This document shows positions 1-11,639 of a DNA stretch of 64,000 nt, one piece after another (positions within the stretch are counted from its first letter, which is position 1; every line of letters begins with the position of its first letter). Source of the stretch: Agrocybe praecox. Its lineage: Eukaryota > Basidiomycota > Agaricomycetes > Agaricales > Agrocybaceae. The translations under genes and the position numbers were made by a program. The notes under the pieces are model-generated. The model was given only the letters and a program-made list of their open reading frames with translations. It was not told where the DNA came from and searched no databases. The stretch lies in assembly GCA_964017145.1 (NCBI GenBank), contig OZ024849.1, positions 1,984,001 through 2,048,000 of the forward strand. Reading direction: 5' to 3'.

Positions 1-1287
1 TCCCAGGGCAATAACACCATCCCCATATCACTTCAAAAATCCCTTATTAGCGGGAACTTAAATTCATCATTGACGTTTCAATTTCTTGCTGGTAGGGATA
101 GCCTTCATGGAATGTAACGTTGCTGAACAGCTATATATAGGAGCATATATTGGGTTTTATATGATTACATGTCGAATTTATTGTGGGGCCATGTTGCGTG
201 AGAGAGGCATGCAATGCTAATAAATTTGCAGCACACAAGTCCAAGCCAGGTCAACGAGTGGTTACTGGTGTTCTTGCAGGACTGTTTGGTTGCACTCTTG
301 GAATTCTGATCATTGAATGGATTTATACAGTTACCTCGTTTGCAGGAAGGAAGGCCAACACTAGATATGATATGTTTTATTTGACCACAGATACTCCGGC
401 TTCCCCCGCAACATATATTACATCCATAATACTATCAGGATTAGGTCAGGTCCTTGCAGATGGTTTGCTGGTAAATATTGTATGAGCCGTATTACTTCAT
501 CTTGCTGACAAGAATCTTAGATATGGCGTTCCTGGCACTTTCTTCATGACCGCAAATACATCACACTTGCATTTCTGGTTCTTTATGTTGTTGAAATTGG
601 TAATTCCAGTGTTGCTGTGTATTCCAAATTGTATATTGATATAGTTTTACAGTGATGACCATTACACCTATTATCATAAATTTTCTCATTTGCATAGGCC
701 CTCTGCACTATCGGACATATCAATTTGCAAAGCAGTACAACATCCTGTATGCAACTAGCCAGTGTGTGACAGCTGCAACGAGCATGATTGTGTCACTTGC
801 AATTGGAATGAAAATATATTCCTCAACACCCATGAATCACAAGGCTCGAAGAAAATACATGCACATCGTTGAAATAACAATCGGGTCGTCTGCCTTATAC
901 TCCTGCTCAACATTGACGATGGCAATTACTCAGTTCGTCGGTAGTAGCCCAGAGGTGTCAGCATCTGCGGCATCTGTCTCCAATGCAGGAGCATACATCG
1001 AAGGGATTATGTATATCACAACTGTAAGTTGATCATGAATCACCTTTGAGAGCCTCCCTGATCATCCTGAATGAATTTAATAGGCATTTGCACCAACCCT
1101 CATGGTTGCCCATCTCGAATTGACAAAGAAGAATAAAACCGAGGAGTTCTCAACCGATATGAGCCCAGAACCAAGCGATAACGTCGTTAGTGCCTTCGCA
1201 GCTGCACCTCAAAATCCCAACAGCTCTGAGATTCAAGAAGTACCTCGTGATGCCACAAACATCCGAAATTCCACTGAAGAAGTCTAA
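1..1287 (+). CDS. seven-TM fungal membrane protein, copy 1 (5' end outside window)
   Basis: This is the first of three close paralogues. The sequence begins at the third codon of the alignable ORF, so only the start codon and one more codon are missing. Introns read by eye are 92-140, 471-520, 600-652 and 1024-1083, all GT-AG. Intron removal takes out the in-frame stop near 483 and joins the exons through ADGLLIWRSWH and a MTITPIIINF segment. About seven hydrophobic segments are visible, followed by a hydrophilic Ser/Glu-rich tail ending NIRNSTEEV. The layout resembles the large agaricomycete families of multi-pass proteins with an ADGLLxWR motif, whose function is unknown. One further intron is expected to end at 231. 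The donor used in copy 3 (GT at 52936) reads CC here, and the nearest alternative (198) gives only a 34-nt intron, so this copy may not splice normally. Confidence 0.7.
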
Positions 1288-3230
1288 GATATATACGGTA
1301 CGGGATGTACTTGCAGTATTAGCGACTTTTTCTCAAATTTGGTATCACCCATAGCTTCTTCCTTGCCTAGGCGTTGTCCATGGTCCTTTTCTTGCAATCA
1401 TGCATATTTAATTGCACCAGTGCCAACATCTCTTCGTATATAATGTGCAAGGTTTTCTAGAATCCCGATACCCTAATTTAATACATGCTTCTGCCTTTAC
1501 TCGTAGCAATGGATTTTCATCTAAAATTCCGCCCCAAAATGTCAAAGACAAACAAGCCAGTCATTGCGGTCTCCTCTGACCACATGAATTTGTTAGGGTT
1601 CAGATTCAGGCCTCCAGTGAGCTGTGTCTCCGAGAAACATTTATCATGTGTATTTAGGCAGTCCATTTGACGTCTATATACTCAACGTCCTATGAATCCT
1701 CGGGCCATATCTCGGGCTCTCCCCTTCCCATTCTCCCTTCTCATGAACGCTTGTAATACGTTCCCTCTTTTCAATTTATCCAAAGTGACGACTGCCAGCC
1801 GTAGTGCGTCTCAAATTTGTGTCCTTCAGCTAGTGACCGGTGATCATCGGGTTAACTGTAGCTCATCCAAGTCTTTTCTCCTCATCCAAGCCCAAGATCG
1901 AGCACCTCAGTGTCCGTTTCCCGTCCTTTTAATTGGAGATAGAATTTGGAGATGTGCTGCCCAAAAGATCTTCGTCATGTTTACAGATCCTAGGTTTAGC
2001 AGTGTCCATGATCGACTTGGAGGCACAGGCTGTGAAAAAGTACCGTGACAGTCAGAGTGGCAGAACCGGTTACCTATCCCTTTCACTTCTTCGCTTCTAA
2101 TCCAGAGCTCGAATTAACAAATTCCAATACACCGCATGGTACAAAAAATGAGATATACATGCATGCATCATGTCCCTGCGACACTCACATCCAATTCATT
2201 ATGGAGTGGAAGAGCCCGAGCGGACGTCCATTCGCCGTGTGTTGAATATAATAAGTATTTCACTCGCTCACAGGCATCAAATCCTAAGTACCGTACCGTA
2301 CGAATCGGAATCCCATGTGCCGCTCCGTCTTTATAGACAAATATCCTTAATTACCCTTTGCTCTTTACGAAATGTCGGCCCCAGGTTGCAATTATTCAGC
2401 ACATCACGCCAGCGACAACATGAGAGTCGAGTGATGCAGAGACGCAGTGAAACTCAAGACGAGAAGACCAGAGGTTTTGAACGATCAAGCTATATTGGCG
2501 TTCGAGCGCACAGGGTGGAAGAGAGTTGAACGTATTTGAAACATTGGTCGGTCGACTCGCCGCGAGCAGGATAGGGCGTATATGGTTCAGATGGTCTGCT
2601 ATACGATAGTGATGATAGTGGTTTGAAGTCAAGTTTGTGTTCTTCCTGGAACTCGGACGTTGAGATCTGAGAAGCATGAACGCGAAAGGAGGCGGGTCAG
2701 GAAGTCGCAGCGGCGTTGCAAGAACGTTGAGGTTGTGATGCGATTATGCCCATTCATCGTCCTGTGTATATCCTTCCTTCCTCCTTTTTTCCTTTTTCCC
2801 TCTCCCTAAAGCCCACCAATACTATCCCTGGACCCTCGGCGCTCGGCGCTCGGCGGTCAAGTAATAATATTGAAAATAACCAACAACACCGTGAGCTGTC
2901 CTAGATCTGACAGACGAGTCCAGTCATAGTGCGACTAGACACCATCATGGTAGAACGTCCGATTCAGGCCATTGATGCAGATGTTTGACGTTCATCATCT
3001 AGCCACAAAAAGTAAGACAAGGCAGCGAAACGATAGTGACTTGAGGTAGGAGGAAAGTACCGTTAAATACGTGTGGTCTGTGCGATATACAGCACACTCG
3101 GCTTCGGAAGTCTCTAGATGGAGCCTCTATAGAGCGCATTTCGTTGGATCCTCCTTCGATCGTCATTTTCTTCCCGCGAGCTGCGGATGCATGCACATAT
3201 TACCGAACAATAATGCATTGTTCTGCAAAT
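1288..3230. repeat. duplicated downstream flank of TM copy 1
   Basis: No convincing gene is seen. From about 1290 to 2700 the DNA can be aligned by eye with 13851-15200 downstream of TM copy 2, for example the shared stretches around gtctcctctgaccacat and gctagtgaccggtgatca. The copies differ by many substitutions and small indels, and their small ORFs are not conserved in frame. Between 2700 and 3230 I see only unassigned sequence with a short CGGCGCTCGG-type repeat near 2835-2850. Confidence 0.6.
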
Positions 3231-3239
3231 TCTAGAGCC

Positions 3240-4430
3240 GCTGCTCCATTCTAGTGGTCCTTCTGCCTGCGCTGGTGGAAAAGAAACACTCAGAGCGTAA
3301 AATGAAAGGAGAACGAGATGAAACGTTGACGATGGAATGACGAGCGCGGAGCGTGCAGTACTTATTCCTCGTTTAGAGTCGGACTGGACTGGACTGGACT
3401 GGCCGCATGCAGAGATGGATCGGATAGCTCGATTGAAGGAATTCATTAAAGAGGGAGCCCGGCCAGAGGGAGTAGATAGATCATGGGCTGGAAAACATAC
3501 CCTGGACTTCCGTCATCGCCACCGTCAACCATTAACATAACCATTCCCTCGATCGTCATGAAGAAGAGAGGAAGAAAGAGAGGGGTTAAGAATCTAAATT
3601 CGGAAGAGCAGGAGAGCGCGGACAGAAAAGAACCTGGGGTGGAAGTGTTAGTGGACGCTCGTCTGAGCGAGGAGTTTGATCGAAAATAAAAAATCTTCCC
3701 TGTACACCCTCTCTTCCAGACTGTTTCCATTTCTTCCCACATACGTATCGCTTCCTTTTCTTGCTTCTCTCCTCTCTCCTATCCATCCTCCCATTCAGTC
3801 CATATTACGAAATTCGCTCGTATTCCGGTCAAGTCTGGATCCTCCGTCTTCCATCCTCCGTTCGGCTATGTATTATATGAAGAATAAAATTGAAACTAAG
3901 ACGGAGAATGGCGCCTTGCTTTGGAGGAGACAGACGACTTCAAGCAGCAGCTGGACCGTGGACGGATGATAGGAAGGAAGGAGAGAGACGATGACGATGA
4001 TGACGATAACATGTCACTTTAGCCGAAATTTGGCCCATCAAAAAATTCAACGATCGTTATCAGTACTTCTTATCTCCGATACTTGGACGTCAGACTCCCA
4101 GCCAGCCAGTCGGCCCATCATTTCCCCTCATTCCCACCGAAGGGAAGATGACTCGACTCTCCCCTCCGAGCACCCTACGATGTACGAGCGAAAACGAGCG
4201 AGGAGTGGGTGGGGATTGATAGGAATTTACAGGAGGGTGTGGAAAGTGCACGTATCGGGATTACCTCCCTTTCTTTTCCCCACTCCTTTTTCCCTTCTGT
4301 CTCTTATCTTCCCCGCCCCTTCCCTCCCTCCCTTCTTTGCCCTCCCTCTCTGCGCCTCCTCCCACTCCGCCATCCCAATCTCAGCAGCGCTTACAATTCC
4401 ACTGTGTAAAACAATTTCATAATTTATAAA
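3240..4430. repeat. dispersed block Z, copy 1
   Basis: This block recurs at 15890-17040 and 46122-46900 in the same orientation. It shares gaggagtttgatcgaaaa-like sequence, a pyrimidine-rich CCTCCCTCCCTTC tract and the end cagcagcgcttacaat. The three copies differ by indels that change every reading frame, so I treat it as a non-coding duplication rather than a gene family. Confidence 0.65.
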
Positions 4431-5008
4431 ATCCTGTTCTTTGATTCATCCGACTTGAAGCGAACAGCGGTGAGACCGTGACAGAGCTCTAGGCCTATGC
4501 TACCAATAAACACGGCTAAATTAAGGGAGTCGAAGACGAAGAGTAAGATAGGGAAATTGTATTTTTTATTTACTCGATGAAGGGACGGGTAAAATGACCG
4601 AGTTTTTATAGAACAGAATAATGTCTTTTTTTGAACCTCCCCAAATGTTCGACGTCCAACAACACCGGCTTTTCCGAACTTCCAAATGTCTGTTCGCTCA
4701 ATTTTGTAATTTTTTGATTAGGTATATATATATATATATATATAATATCCTGTAGGTCTGAGAGAGTAGTCTAGATATATAATCTTTAAAGTATCCATGC
4801 AAGGAAAGTATCGAGAAACGGCCAAAACCCACACCTTTTATGATTTCCAATCACAAAAAGTCACAAAGTCTCGCCGACATGAAGTTCTCGCACGGCAGCA
4901 TGGTTATAAATCTGTGTGTACTAGATCTAACCAATGTTGGCGTCGAGGGAATGGTTTGATGGTCAAACGTATCTGGTAGTAAAACAAAACAAACTTGTAA
5001 AGGAAAAT
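4431..5008. other. AT-rich intergenic stretch with TA microsatellite
   Basis: No gene is supported. A pure TA dinucleotide run of about 22 nt lies at 4723-4744, and the sequence around it is AT-rich. Confidence 0.6.
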
Positions 5009-5170
5009 TGATATTCTCGCACCAAGTGAAGAATGATCGCAAGGCAAGAATGGGGTCTTTGGGCGAACTGATGGTGACGCGTGACAATCTGTTTCACGAA
5101 CCACCATCATCACCCTGCGCAGCCCTCGAGCACGCCCGACTGGGAGCTCGAGAAAGCTTTCTTTTTCATT
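5009..5170. repeat. repeat module R1, copy 1
   Basis: A 160-bp sequence starting ttgatattctcgcaccaag and ending gctttctttttca is repeated almost perfectly at 7439-7598. The flanks differ, so this is a mobile or duplicated module. It starts TG and ends CA like a small solo LTR, but I find no matching flanking duplication. Confidence 0.7.
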
Positions 5171-5529
5171 ATTGTCTACTGTCAATTACCTCCTATCACT
5201 ATTCTCTTATCTCTTCCCTTGGTACTACACCAAAACCGCTATGCTGAGCCAATGCTAAGCTACGACGTGGCTAGCTGGGGTTAGAAATGGGCTCCATCCA
5301 TCTCGAGATGGGAGTATCGCTATTTAAGCTGCGTATATCTTGCGCTATGTGGTGATTCCCTCGCTGACACAGTTGCCCCTCCGGCTTCTCCTGATTAGTA
5401 TCTTTCCTCCATCCACTGGTTTACGTAGCGGTAACATTGCATGGAAGATAAACAAGGAAGCAGGCTACGGTATGTATTTTAGATGGCATTCTATCAAGCC
5501 CTTTACTCACCAATTTTACCCGTACCGCT

Positions 5530-6350
5530 CCCTCCTGCTACTCCAACAACCTCTGTGAGCCTCGTATGGCCACATGTGGATCGCTATTCCTGCTATTCCA
5601 GCAACCGCTGTGAGCCTTGTACGGCCACATGTTGATCGCTATTCCTGCTATTTCAGCAACCTCTGTGAGCCTCGTAAGGCCACACGTTGTTCGCTTTTCC
5701 AATAACCTCTGTGAGCCGCGTACGGCCACATGTTGTTCGCTATTCCTGCTATTTCAGCAACCTCTGTGAGCCTCGTAAGGCCACACGTTGTTCGCTTTTC
5801 CAATAACCTCTGTGAGCCGCGTACGGCCACATGTTGTTCGCTATTCCTGCTATTTCAGCAACCTCTGTGAGCTTCATACAGCCACACGTTGTTCGCTTTT
5901 CCGACAACCTCTGTGAGCCTGGTACGGCCACATGTTGATCGCTATTTTTGCTATTTCAACAACCTCTGTGGACTTCATACAGCCACACGTTGTTCGCTTT
6001 TCCAACAACCTCTGTGAGCCTCGTAAGGCTACATGTTGTTCGCTTTTCCAATAACCTCTGTGAGCCGCGTACGGTCACATGTTGTTCGCTATTCCTGCTA
6101 TTTCAGCAACCTCTGTGGACTTCATACAGCCACACGTTGTTCGCTTTTCCAACAACCTATGCGAGCCGCGTACGGCCACACGTTGTTCGCTATTCCTGCT
6201 ATTTCAGCAACCTCTGTGAGCTTCATACAGCCACACGTTGTTCGCTTTTCCGACAACCTCTGTGAGCCGTGTACGGCCACATGTTTGCTATTCCTATTAT
6301 TCCAACAGCCTCTGTGAGCTTTGTAAGGCCACATGTTGATCGCTTTTCTT
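5530..6350. repeat. two-tier minisatellite, 101-bp unit made of 55 + 46 bp
   Basis: About sixteen monomers run in tandem. Two monomer types alternate: a 55-bp form starting ctattcctgctatttcag and a 46-bp form starting cttttccaataacctc. Both share a core acctctgtgagccncgtang followed by ccacangttgttcg. The alternation makes a 101-bp higher-order unit, clearest between 5650 and 5950. Neither 101, 55 nor 46 is a multiple of three, so ORFs through the array are by-products. Drift increases toward the right end. Confidence 0.9.
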
Positions 6351-7256
6351 GCGATTTCGCTATTTGGGCTATCCTACTACCCCTCTGTTCCTGTTATCAT
6401 ACCACTTACCCCGCCACTCCTGCTGTCCAGTCACCTCAATGTTTCCTTCACCCCACTATTTTCTTACCCTACCACTCCTGCTATCCCTTACCCTGCCTTT
6501 CCTACCGCCTCGCTAACCCTGCTACCCCATTATGCTATATTCCCGCTGTCCGGCGGCTAACGAGTTAGCACGCAATATATGTATTTTTTCTATAATAATA
6601 ATATCCAAGCTGTTTTATCATATTAGTGATGATCTGCGGCCATTACCATTTGAGCCCGCATTGCGCCTCCTCCTACGTACATAGCTGCCCCAATTCCAGG
6701 GGTACCGGATAAACATACCAGAACCAGTGCCAATTTTACGAGGTTGGCTCGTTTCTTGCTAAGAGTCCCGGGTCGTGATATGAAAATAGCCACAATCCCT
6801 TGGTCCATATATAATGAACAATCACGGACCATGTATCCAGCCATCTTTCGAGGCGCACAAATACATCAAACTTGAGCATCGTCTATCTAGCCATAGAGGA
6901 CGAGTCCATATATTGCTTGACCCCTCATTTTAGTATTTAGATTTTCCGTCTGAGACGCCGGGCCGCTCCCAGATTATATAAGGTTACCTGTTTTGGAAGC
7001 CTTGTCACAGCCACAACGGACTTCACGCTTTCGACAGTGTTTGCTCAATGTCTGGCAAGATTTGACCTGGTCCCGACACGATTGGGATGTTTAAAATACA
7101 GAGAAATATTTTATGGTCAAATTAGGGCTAAGCAATGGCTCCTTTTAAACAAATAATTCTATTTGATTTCGCTTTTATTAATAAGCATGATCTGTCACTC
7201 CTAAATTTGGGGTATCGAGACTCACTCGCCGCGTCATGACATTCCTAATAAATGGG
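6351..7256. other. unassigned intergenic DNA
   Basis: Pyrimidine-rich sequence continues from the minisatellite to about 6560. A 73-codon minus-strand ORF at 6623-6844 contains one hydrophobic stretch but has no recognisable family or intron context, so it is not called as a gene. Confidence 0.4.
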
Positions 7257-7257
7257 T

Positions 7258-7598
7258 GTCGCAGTATCGTCTCGATATAGGAAGTGAAGTTTGCTTCATG
7301 GGCAGGAGAGACCCAGGCCGGACTAAAACCCAGAACTGGGCTTTCGCCCAAACTCTATCAAGCTAGCTACATATAAATATTTATCTACATTTATTCTGTG
7401 TTTAGCAAATGCGTCCGCAGATGTGACCCCCAAAGATTGATATTCTCGCACCAAGTGAAGAATGATCGCAAGGCAAGAATGGGGTCTTTGGGCGAACTGA
7501 TGGTGACGCGTGACAATCTGTTTCACGAACCACCATCATCACCCTGCGCAGCCCTCGAGCACGCCCGACTGGGAGCTCGAGAAAGCTTTCTTTTTCAC
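7258..7598. repeat. composite of repeat modules R2 and R1
   Basis: R2 (about 180 bp, starting gtcgcagtatcgtctcgata and ending acccccaaaga) is directly followed by R1 (7439-7598). R2 also occurs alone at 8541-8719, and R1 alone at 5009-5170. The composite begins TG (7257) and ends CA, so it could be one solo LTR of about 342 bp with two partial copies nearby. No duplication of flanking bases was found. Confidence 0.65.
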
Positions 7599-8118
7599 CC
7601 GCCCTCCTCTCCCGGGTCAATATATATTTTTGTAAAATATAAAAGAGATTTCATGCTTCAAACCTGTCTATATACCAACCCACGGCAGCAGTGCAGCTGC
7701 CTTTGATAGTTGAACTTTCAACTCAGTTGCATATTCGGCTAAACATGATACCACAAATCATCTAAGAGTCTAATCTGTTAGACTGCTCTTGTAGATTGTA
7801 AGCATTTGGTCTGTTTGTAAGGCGGCATGCAACAGCATAGGCGCAGACCACTTGGGAAATTTTTGTGTGTATTTTGTGTATTTTCGCGAATATTGTTTAT
7901 GTGTCACAGGATGTCACAGCCAGTCCAATTAGAACCCACTGATTGTGGCAGGGCCCGTTCAGGGCGTCGCCGATTGCTCCTTCTCAGATTTCTCTGCTAT
8001 TATCCCGGTTAAAAAACACTACATATAGCACCTGTAGCACTCTGACGTGCCCGCCAAAGAAATACGAACCTTTTCCGCGGCTGATTTCAAATTGGCATTC
8101 ACACCCTTACTCTTCACA

Positions 8119-8368
8119 GCCACCGGTAGTGTTGCCACGGTTTGACTTCGCTCGGTTACCGTCAGTCTAACCCGACTTAGGAAGCGACTCGACTTCATGC
8201 CGAAACCGAGTCGCCTATCCGTGACTAACTTACTCGGCTTGCGACTCCGAGTCGGTTTAACCAACCGCATTGGAGTTAGTCGACGACTCCAACTAATCGG
8301 CAACTCGACTCGACTCGACTCCGGCAACTCGCGGTTCGGAGTCAAGCCGTGGCAACACTAGCCACCGG
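8119..8368. mobile_element. hAT-like MITE with 8-bp target duplication
   Basis: The element spans 8127-8360 (234 bp). Its ends are imperfect inverted repeats, TAGTGTTGCCACGGTTTGAC on the left and the complement of AGTCAAGCCGTGGCAACACTA on the right. It is flanked by an exact 8-bp direct repeat, gccaccgg, at 8119-8126 and 8361-8368. An 8-bp duplication and a TAGTGTTGCC-type end fit the hAT superfamily. The interior is built largely of GACTC and CGAGTC words and has no coding capacity. Confidence 0.9.
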
Positions 8369-8540
8369 CACCTGCAGATATGCGAATACATGTTGCTTAA
8401 GCATGCGTCGCTTAATAGCACTATCTTGAATACCTATTCAGCTCATGGGCCGACTTTATTTCTTACAAGATGACATACTGTAATACAAGGACACTAAGGA
8501 GAAGGACAGGGATTGAAGCATGATTTGATCCCTCCCGCCC

Positions 8541-8719
8541 GTCGCAGTATCGTCTCGATATAGGAAGTGAAGTTTGCTTCATGGGCAGGAGAGACCCAGG
8601 CCGGACTAAAACCCGGAACTGGGCTTTCGCCCAAACTCTATCAAGCTAGCTACATATAAATATTTATCTACATTTATTCTGTGTTTAGCAAATGCGTCCG
8701 CAGATGTGACCCCCAAAGA
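8541..8719. repeat. repeat module R2, copy 2
   Basis: This is nearly identical to 7258-7438 and ends at the same acccccaaaga junction, after which the flank differs. It includes a short hairpin around aactgggctttcgccc. Confidence 0.7.
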
Positions 8720-8968
8720 GAACGTTAGCGCCTTCATATTTTTTTCGCATAAGCACCATATACCTACTTCATAGTTCGAGGACCGGGAGACGATGACGAG
8801 CGCTAAGCGATAAAAAAAAAACAGCAGGCAGCAGATCACTGTTGGTTGAAAAGAAGATAAGCACCAACGCTCAAGATAATGATAATCATGGTGCCACGGA
8901 CGCTACGTGGCCAGACTCGCTATGATCCACGTCTCGGAAGAACAGCTACAAAGGTCAGGTCGTAAGAA

Positions 8969-10860
8969 TCATATGTGACTGCGAATATAAAATAAAATTA
9001 CATACCCAGATAATATTTGCTGACCGTGTTCACTCATATGATGCCTCATCGTCAGAAACGCAATCATGTACGACAGAGGGAGGACAGCGCGCTGTTGTTG
9101 TCTTGGCGTAGCGAACATCGATCTAGGAGAACTAGAGACCTTCGGAGGCTCAGGCAAAGCCCTCATCGGTCTCTTCTCCTCTTCCTTCCCGCTCGAAGTT
9201 TGAATTCGAACATGCTCAACGACAATCTTCTCTTCCACCTCATCATCATCAGACGCGACAACAGGGACAGGCACAAAAACGGAAATGGATATCCTGCCGC
9301 TCCTGATAGGTCTAGGAATGACGATCACGATCCTTTCGTCTACCGGTATGGGGACAGGTACGGGGGGTTTCTTCTCGGCTAGGACGAGGTCGTCTCCATT
9401 ATCATCGGCTTCGTGCGTAGCTAGAGGAGACCGAGACTGTGACGACGGATGAGGAGGATGATGATAATGAGGAGACGGATGAGGAGGGGAAACAGTGACG
9501 GAATAAGGTGGCGGTAGGAGGGAGTATGGTGGGGGGTCTTGGGCTTGGGATTCCGCCAGCTTTTGCTTTTGCTTCCCTACGCCGACGTAAACGCCAACGC
9601 CGAGGAGCAGAGAGGCGATCGTCTTGAGCAGGATCGTTGGGCGTTTGTATTGGCATCCGCGTCCGCATCCGTACCTGTGAGGAGCTGGTACTGGAGCTCT
9701 TGAGATTGGGGAATGGGAATGATTCGAGGTGGAGGCGGACAACAGTCGATGGCGATGGAGGCACGACGAAGTGCTGAGCGGCAGCAGCAAACAAAGGTGT
9801 CGGAATCATCCTCTCCCGCTCCCTCTCCCTCTCCCTCTCCCTCCCCGGTGCCTGCGCCTGCGACTCCCTATGCCTCCTCAAAACACGATTCACGATAGGG
9901 ATAAGTCCCGGTCTCGTAGAGCTCAACCCGCCCACGTTCCCATTTCCGTTCCATTGGACAGAGCCCGAGTCCTTCCTCACGCGCCTCTGTGCCACATCGA
10001 CATTGGTGCCAGGAACGGTGACACTGAGACCGGCCTGAGCTTGCGCGAGGTGCAACGACGACGACGATTTGGTCTTGTTCGACTTCATGAGGGGATGAGG
10101 TTAAGTTGAGCGAAGGAGTGCGTGGGTAGGTGCGTGGGTGGATTTGTACGATGTGGAATACGATGCGTGCAAAGAGGAGATGGATGTCGCTGATGTAGAG
10201 GTGGAAGATGACGAGATCGACGTCGCGGAAAAAGTGGACGAAGCGGAAAAAGTGGACCTGGAAGACGAAGACGAAGACCCTTGAGGCTGAGTGTGGGAGT
10301 ATGCGTACGACGACAGCGATGACGAGGGCAGAGCGGGCGGGCGTTTCCTGCTGCGTGGTTTTTGGCTTGAGGTGTTTTTCGGTGTGTTTTTCGGTGCGGG
10401 CGAGGATGAGGGGTACCGGTGAGATCTTGAGAGGATGACGAGGGGTGAGAAGAGAGGGTAAGGGTGGATGAGGAAGGAGAGGGAGAAGGAATAGGAACAG
10501 AAACGACCGCGGACAAGTCAAAGTCAAAGTCAACTTTGACGCTGATTTGCATGATATCGTTCGTGTTGGTGGTGATAGTGGTACTCTTTCCTTTTCCTTT
10601 CGCGTCGGTCGTAGTTTTGGTTTTGATGGATCAAGAAACAAATCGAGGGGGAAAAAAGCTGGGATCAGAACTACAATGCGCATGTGCAGAGGCCAGATTT
10701 AACGTAAACGGAGGGAGTGACTTGCGCGTGAGGTGATGATGGAGTCTGTGAGGTGATTTCCGTGATATCGTCGTCGTCGTCGATGATGCAGATGCTGGGT
10801 ATGCTGACATTTGCAGATGCTGACAAATGAACGGGGGCTGCGTCCTCCAGGAGGTATGGA
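8969..10860 (-). pseudogene. Ser/Pro-rich single-pass membrane protein, family X, long form, copy 1 (degenerate)
   Basis: Read on the minus strand from about 10830, the N-terminal part aligns with the copy at 49950-51049 (MSAYPASAS, LTRKSL, then a KVDFDFDLSAV segment). In this copy the Arg codon of the FGSRSI stretch has become TGA, a CpG to TpG change. Downstream, the Ser-rich region drifts through all three frames relative to the copy near 62 kb. The middle carries the family signature VAQRRVRKDSGSVQWNGNGN. Only this copy keeps the C-terminal part: one predicted membrane helix (ILLKTIASLLLGVGVYVGVG), two adjacent PPPY motifs (DPPPYSLLPPPYS) of the type bound by WW domains, and an acidic stretch. 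The family function is unknown. It may be a decayed receptor-like or adaptor protein; the exon structure is uncertain. Confidence 0.5.
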
Positions 10861-11127
10861 TATGGATACGGATATGCGGCTCTGCTACGTGTGGTGTTCG
10901 TGCACTTGTTTCGGGTAATACGTAGGGTGGGGTAGGGTAGGGCAGTTAGTCTGTCGGTTATGTGGGTTGTATCGTGTCTGGCACGTTGTCTGCTCTGGCC
11001 CTAGTTTAGATGGGCTTGTGTGCAAGAAACCCAGCAACGTCCAGGCGGGAAGGGAAGGGTGGGTTGAGGTCAACAGAACCTGAGAGCTGCTTTCAACTAG
11101 AAAGAAAGAAAGAGAAAGACAATAAAA

Positions 11128-11613
11128 TCAAATTTTCCATATCGTTAATTTCGTATGGCAAAATATGTACGCACCAGACAAAGGCGTTGGCATCCTCTCC
11201 TGCGACTGCGCGATCCTCTCCCTCTCCCTCTCCTGCGACTCCCCACGCCCATGCCCACCCACACGATTCCGATTCGCGGGGGGGAAAGGGATAGTAGTAT
11301 ATCTCGTAGCGCTCAACCCGCCCACGTTCACGTTCCGGTTCCCATTCCATTGGACAAAGCCCGAGTCCTTCCTCACGCGCCTCTGGGTCGATGCCGATGG
11401 GTCAGCATTGGTGGTGATACCAGCCTGAGGCCTGAGCATGCGCGAGGAGTAGTAATTTGTTCTTCGCGAGGGGGTGATTGTGACTCGAGCGGAGGAGTGC
11501 GTGTGGATGTGTGGATGTGTGGATGTGCTCGTGCTGGCGCTGGTTCGTGGGTTGGTGGATTCGTACGATGAGGGTTCGTTCAGAAACGTGACGCGGCTGG
11601 TTTGTGGAGTCAC
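11128..11613 (-). CDS. family X, short form, copy 1
   Basis: This is an open frame of 161 codons starting MTPQTSRVTFLNE. It carries the same signature as the neighbouring long form (STQRRVRKDSGFVQWNGN, then RNRVGGHGRGESQERERER). It corresponds to the N-terminal and central segments only, without the membrane helix. Two relatives sit in the same position beside the long forms at 51310-51831 and 63250-63741. No function is known. It could be a first exon of a spliced gene, or a relic of a tandem duplication. Confidence 0.4.
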   Translation of the reverse strand: MTPQTSRVTFLNEPSSYESTNPRTSASTSTSTHPHIHTHSSARVTITPSRRTNYYSSRMLRPQAGITTNADPSASTQRRVRKDSGFVQWNGNRNVNVGGLSATRYTTIPFPPANRNRVGGHGRGESQERERERIAQSQERMPTPLSGAYIFCHTKLTIWKI

Positions 11614-11639
11614 GGACTGTCACAAAGGACTTTGAACAC

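Noticed and set aside
5538..6334. ORFs and a CRISPR-like look in the 5.5-6.3 kb array
   Set aside because: Monomers are contiguous without unique spacers, and unit lengths are not multiples of three. It is a minisatellite in a eukaryotic genome.
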